A stretch of DNA of 64,000 bases, taken from positions 62,001-126,000 of the forward strand of contig PQWQ01000020.1 of assembly GCA_002943765.1 (NCBI GenBank), given 5' to 3'. A model generated the notes under the pieces. It did not search any database and had not been told where the DNA came from. It worked only from the letters and a program-made list of their open reading frames with translations. Made by a program: the position numbers and the translations under genes. The stretch's first letter is position 1, and each line of letters starts with the position of its first letter. Positions 12,560 through 22,722 of the stretch are shown one piece after another. The DNA comes from Psoroptes ovis. Lineage: Eukaryota > Arthropoda > Arachnida > Sarcoptiformes > Psoroptidae.

Positions 12560-14124
12560 ATGTAAGAAGTCTTGTCTTATTATCATTATTATTAATTATT
12601 ATTCAAAAGATTGCTGATTAATCAAGATTATTTAATTTCAAATTTATTTAAAAATAGGAACAAGAAAAATGGATGTAAACGAAAAAATCATGTAAGTAAA
12701 CTATTAATCAATTTTAACGAATATCACTGAATGCATTCCAAGATTTTAATTTTGTTTTTTCTTATCTCATATTTAAGGTTTTGGATGAAGTTGATATAAA
12801 TCGTATTCATAATAATAATAACAGTAATAGTTGTAATATCAGTGAAAATCAAATAAAAAAATGTATGAATCAAAATAAAAAATTCAAAAGTATCAAACGT
12901 AGAAATAATGATAATGATAATGATGAAAATCAAAAAGAAAATACCGTTCAAAGATCATCATCATCGAAGACATCATGTTCAAAACAATGCATTCATGAAC
13001 CAACGATCGATGAAAATATTGATAATCAAAATCACAATCAAATACCATTACCAAATTTAAACTTTGCCAATTCAACAAAATTATGGAATTTAATGTTATT
13101 GTCAGATGAATTATATAAGCGTGATCCGAAATTATTTTCACGCCATACATCACTACAGCCGATAATGCGTTCAACATTATTAGATTGGTTAAATGAAGTA
13201 TGTCAAGCATATTGTTTAACAAGGCAAACGTATTATCTTGGATTAGATTTTTTCGATCGTTTTCTATCCATTCGCAATGATTGTCCGAAAAAAAATTTAC
13301 AATTATTCGGTATCACATGTTTATTTATTGCGGCAAAAATTGAAGAAATTTTCCCACCAAAAATGAGCCGTTTTTCATTCGTATGTGATGGTGCTTGTTC
13401 TGATAAAGATATAGCCGAAATGGAACTAGTCATTATGAATACATTAAAATGGAATCTACGTCCAATCACACCGATTGCATGGTTGAATGCATTCTTTAAA
13501 ATTTATACATTTACAGATAAAGAAAATGAAAACAACAATGATAGCAACAGTAAAAAATCTAAAAAATATGAGCTTGTGAATGAATCATTTCTAATACCTG
13601 ATTATGATTCAGAATTATTTGTTCATATTGCACATTTAATTGATCTTTGTACGTTGGATGTTGGTTCATTATCATTTCCATATTCTGTGATAGCTGCATC
13701 AGCATTTTATCACTTTACAAATGAAGATGTAGTACTACAATGTACTGGCAAAACAATTAATGAATTACAATCATGTATCGAATGGATGGTTCCATTTGCA
13801 ATTGCAATCAAAAATTCTGGTATTGATTTTTTGCATGATATCAATAAAGAAAAATCAATGATACAAACACATACAATTAGTCTCGAATTATTGGTATGTA
13901 TTCAATCAAAAATTTTTAATATTTTAAATCTAATTTTCATTTCATATACACATTAACAGCATAGTGCTCAAACAATTCAAACCGATATTGAAGCAGAAAA
14001 ATTGACCGTTTTAGAATCATCAGAGCCAAGTTCATCGCTGTATGGCCCTTTGACGCCAATAAAAATGGTCAACAGTGGCAATGTATTGCCACCAACACCA
14101 CCACAAAGTACCGGAACATCTTAA
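12560..14124 (+). CDS. CycE: Cyclin E, G1/S cyclin
   Basis: Activating subunit of Cdk2 for S-phase entry. The coding exons are AT of the start codon at 12560-12561, then 12658-12691, 12778-13893 and 13960-14124, all with GT-AG introns, giving 438 residues. No other ATG joins this frame, so the initiator codon appears to be split AT^G by a 96-bp intron. The N-terminus is Asn/Lys-rich and hydrophilic. The cyclin box (about residues 130-260) contains MRSTLLDWLNEVC, FFDRFLS, FIAAKIEEIFPPK and DGACSDKDI, all diagnostic of cyclin E. The C-terminus carries a TPPQS phosphodegron at residues 430-434, the Fbw7/Ago site of animal cyclin E. The gene is convergent with URI1 (162 bp between stops) and has an E2F-like cluster upstream. 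Confidence 0.95.
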
Positions 14125-14285
14125 TTTATTATTTCAATTAGGCCTAAAAACAAAAATTTCAATTTAATCACGATTTAATTTTTCCAATTTTCAATGATTT
14201 TAAATTTGTTTCAAATCATTTGAAAATAGTAATTTTAAAACTTGAAATTTTATATTTTGAATTGTCCATAAAACATATATAAATA

Positions 14286-15008
14286 TTAAATCAATTTTTG
14301 ATTACGACTTGCTTTGAATTTTGATTTAGGACGATCAGTAGATCTGATTGTTGTTGACGTGTTTGCCACTGATGATGTTGTTGGCTGCAATCTCTCGATT
14401 ATGTTCGATTGTATTGGCGATTGCTTGGGCTTATCATCATCAGCAATTTCTTCTTCGTCATTGTATTTAGCGAAAAATGCTTCCAATTCATTTTTAGTCA
14501 TCACATCGACATTTTTCTTTTTTTCTTGATTTTTATTACGAATTTTTTCATTATGTTCACTAAGCCATTTTTCATGTTCTTCATCGGTACATGTTTCAAG
14601 TATGTTAACGAATTTTTCATTTTCATCTTTCATTTCTGATGCTGTTTTCATCCATTGTGAAATCATTGTTTTTTGTTGCCGTAGATCAGTTAATTTCTCA
14701 TTACAAAATTTTATACGTCTATCAATGAATTCAATGGTTTCTTTTGATGATTTTTCTACAAAATAATTATCACCTAATAGTACTAATAATTCATTTGTAT
14801 GATGAATATAACCGGGCATAAATGCTAAATTAGTGCCAGCAATCGGTACCATTATTTGGTGATATAATTTATCGGATAATGTCGATAATCGCTGCTTTAA
14901 TTGTTGATAATCATCAATATATTTTTCGAATAATTGAATATTTTGTTCACAAATATTCAATTCATAATTTTCATGATTAAATAAAATGTCGATGTTTTCG
15001 TTTTCCAT
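14286..15008 (-). CDS. URI1-like unconventional prefoldin (RPB5 interactor)
   Basis: Alpha-class prefoldin of the R2TP/URI complex, which helps assemble RNA polymerases and other complexes and binds RPB5. A single exon encodes 240 residues. An N-terminal coiled coil contains LKQRLSTLSDKLYHQIMVP, then the prefoldin beta-hairpin region AFMPGYIHHTNELLVLLGDN, then a second coiled coil (about residues 85-130). This matches the URI1 prefoldin domain closely. The rest is acidic, then Ser/Thr-rich and basic. The animal protein is usually about twice this length, so the C-terminal region is short here. The start codon lies 166 bp from the divergent start of uL3m, implying a shared promoter. Confidence 0.88.
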   Translation of the reverse strand: MENENIDILFNHENYELNICEQNIQLFEKYIDDYQQLKQRLSTLSDKLYHQIMVPIAGTNLAFMPGYIHHTNELLVLLGDNYFVEKSSKETIEFIDRRIKFCNEKLTDLRQQKTMISQWMKTASEMKDENEKFVNILETCTDEEHEKWLSEHNEKIRNKNQEKKKNVDVMTKNELEAFFAKYNDEEEIADDDKPKQSPIQSNIIERLQPTTSSVANTSTTIRSTDRPKSKFKASRNQKLI

Positions 15009-15174
15009 GATTTTTGAAATTGCGAAATCAAAATGTGAATATTTTTTTTAAATTCAAAACATTTGTCTGTTTTTAATTTTTTTTTTTCAATGAGCCATCC
15101 ATAAAGATAATGTCGAAACACATGTGATGTTGATTTTCAATTTAAAAATTCCTAATTATTAAATATTTTTGAAA

Positions 15175-16463
15175 ATGTTTCAATCATTTCGTCAAATTTT
15201 AAATCGTAATCTGTATGGAAATCAATTATCATTATTAATCAACAATAATAATTTGAAAACAATCGAATCAGTCATAAAAATATCGATACGAAATGGACGA
15301 TATGCAGCACCAACAACTAAACGTCGTAAAACACATCCATATCATTGGTTGCCAAGAATGGAAAAAACAGCGAATCTAAAGAATTATTTGACCGAAGAAA
15401 ATATGAAATTCATATCTGAAATTGATCAAAATAAATTATTATCATGCGAAAATAATAAAAGTCCATTGAAATTTGAACAAATGATTACTAAATGCGAATA
15501 TCAGCCAGGCTCTATTCGTTGTGGTGTTATTGGGAAAAAAATTGGCCAACAACCAATGTGGACAAAAAATGGCGATCGAATATTAACGACTGTTGTACAA
15601 ATTATTGATAATCATGTTGTTTCATACATTAAAAATGAAGATTTTAAAAAATATAGACGTCCATTTTATGATAATCATAAATGTAAAGATTTAGATGTAT
15701 TGATTGTTGGTGCTGAAAATTCTAGCCATTTAAATTATCCATCATCATATTTAGGATTATTTCAAAAAGCAAATTTACCTCCTAAGAAAAAATTGACAAG
15801 ATTTTTCATAACACCTAATGCACGTTTAGTTCCAGGTACACCGTTAACAGTTAATCATTTTCAAGTTGGTCAATATGTTGATGTTTGGGGCAAAACACGT
15901 GATCATGGATTTCAAGGTGTGATGAAACGATGGAAATTCAAAGGTCAACCACAGCATCAAGGTGTTACAAAATCACATCGTCGTCCAGGTACTATAGCAA
16001 GAGGAAGAAAATTGATGGGTCCAGTAAAAGGTGCCAAAATGGCTGGCCACATGGGCAGCGAGCGAAGAATAATGAGAGGATTGAAAATATGGCGTATCAA
16101 CACAAAATATAATGTCATATGGCTACAAGGACCAGCTGTTCCTGGTACAACCAATTCTTGGGTATATTTATATGATACTGTTTTGAAATCAAAGTGAGTA
16201 CATTTCAATTTAGGACATGGCAATTCTTATATTCAAAATTTTGGTATTTTTCTCATAGAAAATATACTGCAGAAAATCATCCACCATTTCCAACATATTT
16301 TGAAAATGAAAATGATGAAAAATTACCAGAAAATATTTATGATAAAGATCTACATGCATTCGAAGATCCATCATTATTATTCGAAGAAACTGAAGAAGAA
16401 AGAAAAGCAGCATTAGCAGCATTGAAAATGACAAAGAAAGCTAAAATAGCCAAGATACGTTAA
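15175..16463 (+). CDS. mRpL3: Mitochondrial large-subunit ribosomal protein uL3m
   Basis: Core protein of the mitoribosome large subunit near the peptidyl-transferase centre. Two exons, 15175-16193 and 16259-16463, give 407 residues. The ATG at 15175 begins a basic, Ser/Asn-rich presequence suited to mitochondrial import. The L3 domain shows CGVIGKKIGQQPMW, then VGQYVDVWGKTRDHGFQGVM, SHRRPGTIARGRKLMGP and KMAGHMG, hallmarks of the uL3 family. It is somewhat longer than vertebrate MRPL3, mostly at the termini. A polyadenylation signal AATAAA is at 16490, facing the CF6 gene on the other strand. First of three neighbouring nuclear genes for mitochondrial proteins. Confidence 0.96.
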
Positions 16464-16605
16464 TAATATCATCATGTGTAATTTAGTTTAATAAAATTTT
16501 GTTTTTTCAAATTTTTATTTAAAAATTTCAATGAATTGCATTAAATTTCCATTCATATTCATTATTGGCTATCATAGCTTACTAAATCAAAACAAAAAAA
16601 ATGAT

Positions 16606-16926
16606 TTATTTCATATTAATTGGATCAATTTTAGTTGTTTCTTCAAATTTCAAACCAAGATTAGCGATATTTGATTCATCTTTAATTCCATATGCATTCG
16701 CTACACGTTCCATATCTTCTTTGAATTTTTTCATAACATCAGGATTAGAATCGACAAGACCACCAGGTGCATTTTTCGCTTTATTACTATATTCTTTAAT
16801 TTTATCAACAAATAATTTTTGAATAGGATCAACAGCCGACGATTGTGTTGCTAAACATCGTGTACCAATCATCATTAAATTTGTTGATGATGAACTTGAT
16901 AATAGCTGTTTCAATGCTGGAAGCAT
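16606..16926 (-). CDS. ATPsynCF6: Mitochondrial ATP synthase coupling factor 6 (subunit F6)
   Basis: Peripheral-stalk subunit of the F1Fo ATP synthase. One exon of 106 residues, about the family's usual length. The N-terminal 30 residues form a Ser/Leu/Arg presequence ending near TRCLATQSSA. The mature part contains DPIQKLFVDKIKEY and APGGLVDSNPDVMKKFKED, which are characteristic of F6. It is tail-to-tail with uL3m and head-to-head with NDUFS3. Confidence 0.94.
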   Translation of the reverse strand: MLPALKQLLSSSSSTNLMMIGTRCLATQSSAVDPIQKLFVDKIKEYSNKAKNAPGGLVDSNPDVMKKFKEDMERVANAYGIKDESNIANLGLKFEETTKIDPINMK

Positions 16927-17179
16927 TTTTTCAAATTCAATAGTTGATCAATAAATTGTAATTAATGATTTATTCGATGAAAATTGATCAAAAAACAACC
17001 AATTTAAATGATGCCACACAAAGCAAATGAGTAAAAGGCTGAAAACATGAAAATGATAAAATGTTAAAATGACCTTATGCGCCTGTTCATATATGATGGT
17101 TTCGAATTTTTTCAATGTTTACATTTTTAATATTGAATTTTCATCCAGGTTTCAATTAAAAATTAATTCAATTTCAATC
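16927..17179. promoter_or_regulatory. Likely bidirectional promoter, CF6 / NDUFS3
   Basis: 253 bp separate the start codons of two divergent genes for oxidative-phosphorylation subunits. No TATA box or known element stands out. A shared promoter is inferred from spacing and matching function. Confidence 0.5.
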
Positions 17180-18069
17180 ATGATTTCACTTCGTAATCTA
17201 TCGAGAATTCAAAAAGTACTAAAATTCCCAGCAGCCGCATCAACTACAAGATTAACATCAATCATTAATGTATCAGATTCCGGTAGAAAATGTTCAAACA
17301 TAGCCAAAACTAATGAAAATGAAAATAAACAATTAAAACCAACATTTTATGCGATTGATGAAGAGAAAAAAGGTTTTCTCAAAGAATTTGCAATATATTT
17401 AGCTGAATGTATACCTAAATATATTGAAAAAATGCAAATGACACATACTGGTGAATTAGAAATCATGGTTTGTCCAGAAGGTATTGTTACGGTTATGGCT
17501 TTTTTGAAAGATAATCACTCGGCACAATTTACTAATCTATGCGATATTGCCGGTGTTGATTATCCATTTCGTAAGAATCGTTTTGAAATTGTCTATAATT
17601 TATTATCATTACGTTATAATGCACGTATACGTGTTAAAACATATACTGATGAATTAACACCGATCGATTCAATATGTTCAATTTTTAATGCTGCCAATTG
17701 GTATGAAAGAGAAATATTCGATATGTTCGGTGTTGTGTTTCATAACCATCCCGATTTAAGACGTATTCTTACTGATTATGGTTTCGAAGGTCATCCATTT
17801 CGTAAAGATTTTCCATTGTCCGGTTTTGTTGAGGTTTGTAAGAATTATTCAATTCTTTATTTTATTCAAATTTTTATTTTTTCCAAAAAATTTTCAATTA
17901 GTATCGATATGATGACGATAAACGACGTATCGTCATTGAACCATTAGAATTGGCACAAGAATTTCGTAAATTTGAGCTGCAATCACCGTGGGAAACGTTT
18001 CCAGCATTCAGAGAAACGTTACCAGTCGAAGATATTCCTTTACCCAAAACAAATGAAGATAAAAAATGA
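17180..18069 (+). CDS. ND-30: NADH dehydrogenase (complex I) 30-kDa subunit NDUFS3
   Basis: Subunit of the peripheral arm (Q module) of complex I. Exons 17180-17833 and 17902-18069 give 273 residues. The frame is open upstream, but the ATG at 17180 starts a basic mitochondrial presequence (ISLRNLSRIQKVLKF) and is preferred. The complex I 30-kDa signature is clear: WYEREIFDMFGV followed by NHPDLRRILTDYGFEGHPFR and KDFPLSGFVE (about residues 174-218). The C-terminal exon encodes the usual RYDDDKRRIVIEPLELAQEFR and SPWE segment. It ends 92 bp from the ALG2 stop on the other strand, with AATAAA at 18138. Confidence 0.97.
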
Positions 18070-18161
18070 TTTTGAGTAAAATCTTTAATTGGAAATACAT
18101 GAAGAAAATATTGTAGAAATTCAACAAGCAATGATTGAATAAATAAATACAAATATAAATA

Positions 18162-19370
18162 TTATGTTTCAATCAAATCAATGACAATTTTATTCAAATC
18201 ATTTTTAAATTTATCATAATTGAAATTTTGAACAATATGATCATGACATTTTTTAGACATTGAATATTTTAAATTTTTATCAATGTAAAATCGATACATT
18301 GCATCGGCAAATGACGAAGGTGAGTTTGGTTCACATAAATAACCGGTAACATTATCAATAATTGTTTCTTTTGGTCCACCACTATTGGCTGCAATTACTG
18401 GACAATAAAGATACATCGCCTCGATAGGTACAATACCGAAATGTTCATTTTCAGGCGTATAAATTATGGCTGAACTATTCATGATATATTTTTCCTTGCT
18501 TTCTTGATCAATATTTTTCAAAAATTTTACATTTTTTTCAATATTTAATTCGACGGCTAATTGTTCTAATTCATTTTTATATTCAATATTTTCTTTATTA
18601 TTCAGATCATAACCACCGGCAATAATCAAATTGATTTTATTTCTATCAATTTCAGCTGTGAAATTTAATCGATCATAAAGTATTTTCAATGCTTTGATTG
18701 CCAAGCCAATATTTTTCTTTCTTTCATAACGATTAATTGATAGAAAATATATACTATCGTTTTGAGATTCATTCATTGGTTTCACTGCCGATGTTAATGT
18801 TTCAAATTTAATACATGGATAAAGAACTTTTGTACGTACATTTTTCAATGATTTGAATGTATCGTAAAATATACTTTGTGTAAATTTTGAATTTACCAAT
18901 ATAAGATCAGCAAAACTGATTGAAAATTCTTCAATAAAATCGATTGGATAACGATAAATTTTTTTCATCAATGATTTACGCTGAGTAAGTAATTGATCAG
19001 GAAAATGACAATAAAATAAACATTTATAATTGAATAACTTTAACAACGGTATACCGCATGGAATTTGATCACAAATAATCAAATTGAAATTACGATAATA
19101 GCAAATCACATAGATTGTTAAATAAATCATTCGTAAATAAGCCCAAAATGCCATAAATGAACCAAATGTTGAACGTGGTAACCAATCACCAGCTGTTATC
19201 ACTGATAATTCACCATTGATTGTTTCGGAAAAACAATGTTTAGGATCATGATGTGATGTAAATATTTTAATTTTATGTCCATTCGATTTTAATGATAGCG
19301 CTAATTCTACGATCAAACGTTCAGCACCACCGATACCAAGATCAGGATGTATGAATGCAATTGAATACAT
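18162..19370 (-). CDS. ALG2: ALG2 alpha-1,3/1,6-mannosyltransferase
   Basis: GT4-family enzyme on the cytosolic face of the ER that adds the second and third mannoses to the dolichol-linked N-glycan precursor. A single exon encodes 402 residues, the normal size. The N-terminus has HPDLGIGGAERLIVELAL, the conserved donor-domain loop. FYCHFPDQLLTQR and VNSKFTQSIF are strongly ALG2-like. The GT4 E-x7-E motif is EHFGIVPIE at residues 309-317, followed by ANSGGPKETI. A hydrophobic stretch near residues 75-95 fits membrane association. The start codon lies 237 bp from the divergent VAC14 start. Confidence 0.96.
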   Translation of the reverse strand: MYSIAFIHPDLGIGGAERLIVELALSLKSNGHKIKIFTSHHDPKHCFSETINGELSVITAGDWLPRSTFGSFMAFWAYLRMIYLTIYVICYYRNFNLIICDQIPCGIPLLKLFNYKCLFYCHFPDQLLTQRKSLMKKIYRYPIDFIEEFSISFADLILVNSKFTQSIFYDTFKSLKNVRTKVLYPCIKFETLTSAVKPMNESQNDSIYFLSINRYERKKNIGLAIKALKILYDRLNFTAEIDRNKINLIIAGGYDLNNKENIEYKNELEQLAVELNIEKNVKFLKNIDQESKEKYIMNSSAIIYTPENEHFGIVPIEAMYLYCPVIAANSGGPKETIIDNVTGYLCEPNSPSSFADAMYRFYIDKNLKYSMSKKCHDHIVQNFNYDKFKNDLNKIVIDLIET

Positions 19371-19607
19371 TTTTGATGTACACGTCGATAATTGTATTCA
19401 TTTAAATTTTTGAAAAAAAATAAACATCATTTATCTCCACACTATTTTAACCTAAGGTTATGCGTAAGAATTTTGCTTATGTCTAAATTTAATTGATTAT
19501 CAAGTGAAAAGATAATACGAGTTTTAATTTTATTCAGATTAAAATTCAGTCCTTTTTTCAATATCAATCAATTAAACAATTCAAAAAAAAAAAAAAAAAA
19601 AAAAATA

Positions 19608-22102
19608 ATGGAACAAAAAGAAGATGTACAGATAACATTGCCACCGGTTTGTGTACGTTTATTGAATGACAAATTATTTGAAAAGAAAAAGACTGCTTGT
19701 CGTGAAATTGAAATGTAAGTAATGTAATTCATTATTTCAATTGATAATTAATCAATTTCGTTCATATTTTTCCACACTAGATTAGCAAAAGAATTGAATG
19801 CACAAAATAAAACCAAACATATTAGAAAATTAATACAAACATTGGTCGAAAATTTCATTAATAATACATCACCTAATTCAAAAATTGGTGGCTTAGTTGC
19901 CGTATCATCAGTTGCTATTGCATTGGATAATGATGCTAAAAATTATCTTGATGATATTGTTGGAGCAATATTCAAATGTTGTTATGATCAACAACGTGAT
20001 GTTCGTTATCGTGCACTAGAATCATTATATAATGTTGCAAAATCTGTCCGTAGTGAAATATTAGTATATTTCGATGATAAAATATTCGATATTATCATAA
20101 GATTAGGTGAAGATAGTGATATTAGCATACAAGAAGCATCTTTGCTGATGGATAAATTAATCAAAGATATTGTGATTGAAAATCCTAATTTTAATATACC
20201 GAATTTTATTGATGTTATTCGTCAACGTTTATATGTATCTAAATTGAATACAATCAAATTATTGTTATCATGGATCAATTTCTTAGATTGTTTACCATAT
20301 ATTGATCTATTAGTTTATGTGGATGTATTATTGGATGGTCTATTGAAAATTGCATGCAAAACAAATATCGATGTTCGACGTATAACTGAAAATATACTTG
20401 ATGAATTTTATATGAAAATACAAAAAAATCCAAAATCAATCGATATTAAATTATTGATAAAAATAATATTACAACATATACAAATTGATAATCAATTCGT
20501 TCAAAATATATCATTAAAATGGCTGAATCAATTAATTAAACTTGGTGATGAAAATGATATTCAACATAATTTATCACATATATTGGCCCTTATATTACCA
20601 TGTCTTTCTTCATGTAATAATGATAATGATACAAATAATGCTGATAATACTAATAATAATGATGATATGAATAATAATGCCTATTATAAAAATAATATTG
20701 AATTAGCAAAATGTATTAATGAAAATTTATTGAGTTTATTAACAAATTCCAAGACATTCATTGCTAAATTACAACAAAATACTGTCGATAATAATAATGA
20801 TGATCAACAATCTCAGCAGCAGCAACAACAACAAGAACAAAATGAAATAATCAAAATAATAATTGTATTGATGAATGAGCTACAATTAGGTATGAAAACA
20901 TCATCACAAACCAAATTAGCAATACTAGAATGGTTGTATCAATTATATGATCGTTTAGACATAAAAATTGATCAATGTTTAGAAGATAAATTGAAACAAA
21001 TTCTACTGCAAACATTATTCGATATGAATGACAATGTTAGATTGTTAAATCTAAAAGTATATTGTAAAATTGTATTCAAACAATATTATTCAACAAAAGC
21101 AGCTTCGAAAACGGCAGCTCATGATAATGAATTGAATAATTATCGAAAATTAATTAAACCATTATTGGAATTATTTCATAATAATCAAGAAACATTACTC
21201 AATGATTATGGCTCATTTATAATTAGAAATCTATGTTATTTATTAAATGCTGAACAAATATACATTATATTTTCTGAAATATTATTACAATATAATCATA
21301 AATTTATATGTTTAATGATTTATATTCTCAATACAATATTACTAACATCGGATGAATTATTTTCAGTGAGAAATAAATTGAAAAATATTGAAAATAATAA
21401 AGAATTGTTCGATCATCTATACAAAACATGGTCATATTCATCAATATCATTGATATCATTGTGTTTTTTAACAAAAAATTATCGATTAGCATCAAATCTA
21501 ATATTAAAATTTGGCTACATTCATATCAATTTAGATATATTATTAGAAATTGATCAATTAATACAAATGCTTGAATCACCAATATTTACATGTAAGTTGT
21601 TTTGTTTTGTTGAATATTAAATTTTATTCATTCAAATTATTATTATTATTTGAATCATTTATAATACATTAGCATTAAGGCTCGATTTACTTGATTCAAA
21701 CAATAATTATTATCTACGTAAAAGTTTATACGGGCTATTGATGTTATTACCACAAACAGAAGCATTTCATTTGTTACGCAAACGTTTACAATGTGTACCT
21801 GATTTTTCAATGCACAACGCGCAAAGGTGAATAAATTTGATTTGATTTTTATATTTTAATCATTTAATATTCATTTCAATGATAATTGATTCAATTGAAA
21901 TAGATCAACAAACGAACAAATCGACAAAGAAAATGCATCGAAATTGGAATATTTTATTGAAATTCAACAAAAATTAGATAATTTTAATGTTAGAAATAAT
22001 AATATGAATGATACAATCATTAATTCAACACCAATACAAACATCTTTGATACCATCAAATGGCATTGTCAATAATAATAATAGAAACGATAATCGTAAAT
22101 GA
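19608..22102 (+). CDS. VAC14: VAC14, scaffold of the PIKfyve/FIG4 complex
   Basis: HEAT-repeat scaffold that holds the PIKfyve kinase and FIG4 phosphatase and so controls PI(3,5)P2 on endosomes. Four exons, 19608-19714, 19781-21591, 21673-21826 and 21904-22102, join in frame to 756 residues. The N-terminus (VCVRLLNDKLFEKKKTACRE) and GGLVAVSSVAIAL match the Vac14 N-terminal HEAT block. An Asn/Asp- and Gln-rich insert (about residues 310-400) replaces the variable middle. The FIG4-binding C-terminal region is conserved: LCYLLNAEQIYIIFSEILL, NTILLTSDELF, SLCFLTKNYRLA, then LYGLLMLLPQTEAFHLL and RLQCVP. The tail is Asn-rich and low complexity. Confidence 0.95.
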
Positions 22103-22546
22103 TTTGAATACAAAAAAAAAATTGTTCATACGAAAACTTTGGATCATTTTTTACATATATTTGAATGTTGAAATTTTATTATATTTTATATCAAATTTGA
22201 TTTAAACAGAGAAAAAAATTATTGAAATTATTATTTCTTTGGATAAAAATTACCGAAATTGCAATATTTACAAATAAATAAATGAAAATGAGTGAAAATG
22301 AATCAAAATTAAAACTGAAGAAACCTTGAATGTCACGATTTTCTTCACGATAATATACATTGCATCTTGACAAGTGTGTGAGCTCACTCAAGCATTGAAA
22401 AGGTTTTGATTTTGATTTGAATTTTTGACTGATTTGAAACATTCAAATTCAAGCTCCAAATCCAAAATTTGAAATTATTAAATTATAATCAAGTGAAAAT
22501 TACATATCAATGTATTTTAATGAATCAAAAAATAAATCAATTGATT

Positions 22547-22548
<2 letters not shown>

Positions 22549-22597
<49 letters not shown>
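22549..22597. repeat. (CAT)n microsatellite
   Basis: About 16 uninterrupted CAT units. It generates an artificial poly-His open frame that I do not call as a gene. Confidence 0.95.
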
Positions 22598-22599
<2 letters not shown>

Positions 22600-22674
22600 A
22601 ATTTCAACATATCAAAATCATGCCGTAGGCTTTTGATACATTTTTTCTTGAGCATCACGAATTCAAATTTCAAT

Positions 22675-22722
22675 GACGTACTACTACGTCATTATAATGA
22701 TAATGTATCCTAGTCAGCCGGC
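22675..22722. repeat. GACGTA palindrome plus GCCGGC box
   Basis: GACGTACTACTACGTC at 22675-22690, then GCCGGC at 22717, 42 bp from the palindrome start. The same order and spacing recur at 28940, 36956 and in the 61-kb island. Confidence 0.7.

Noticed and set aside
22510..22713. 67-codon frame with a 16-residue poly-His run
   Set aside because: Produced by a (CAT)n microsatellite; no other support.
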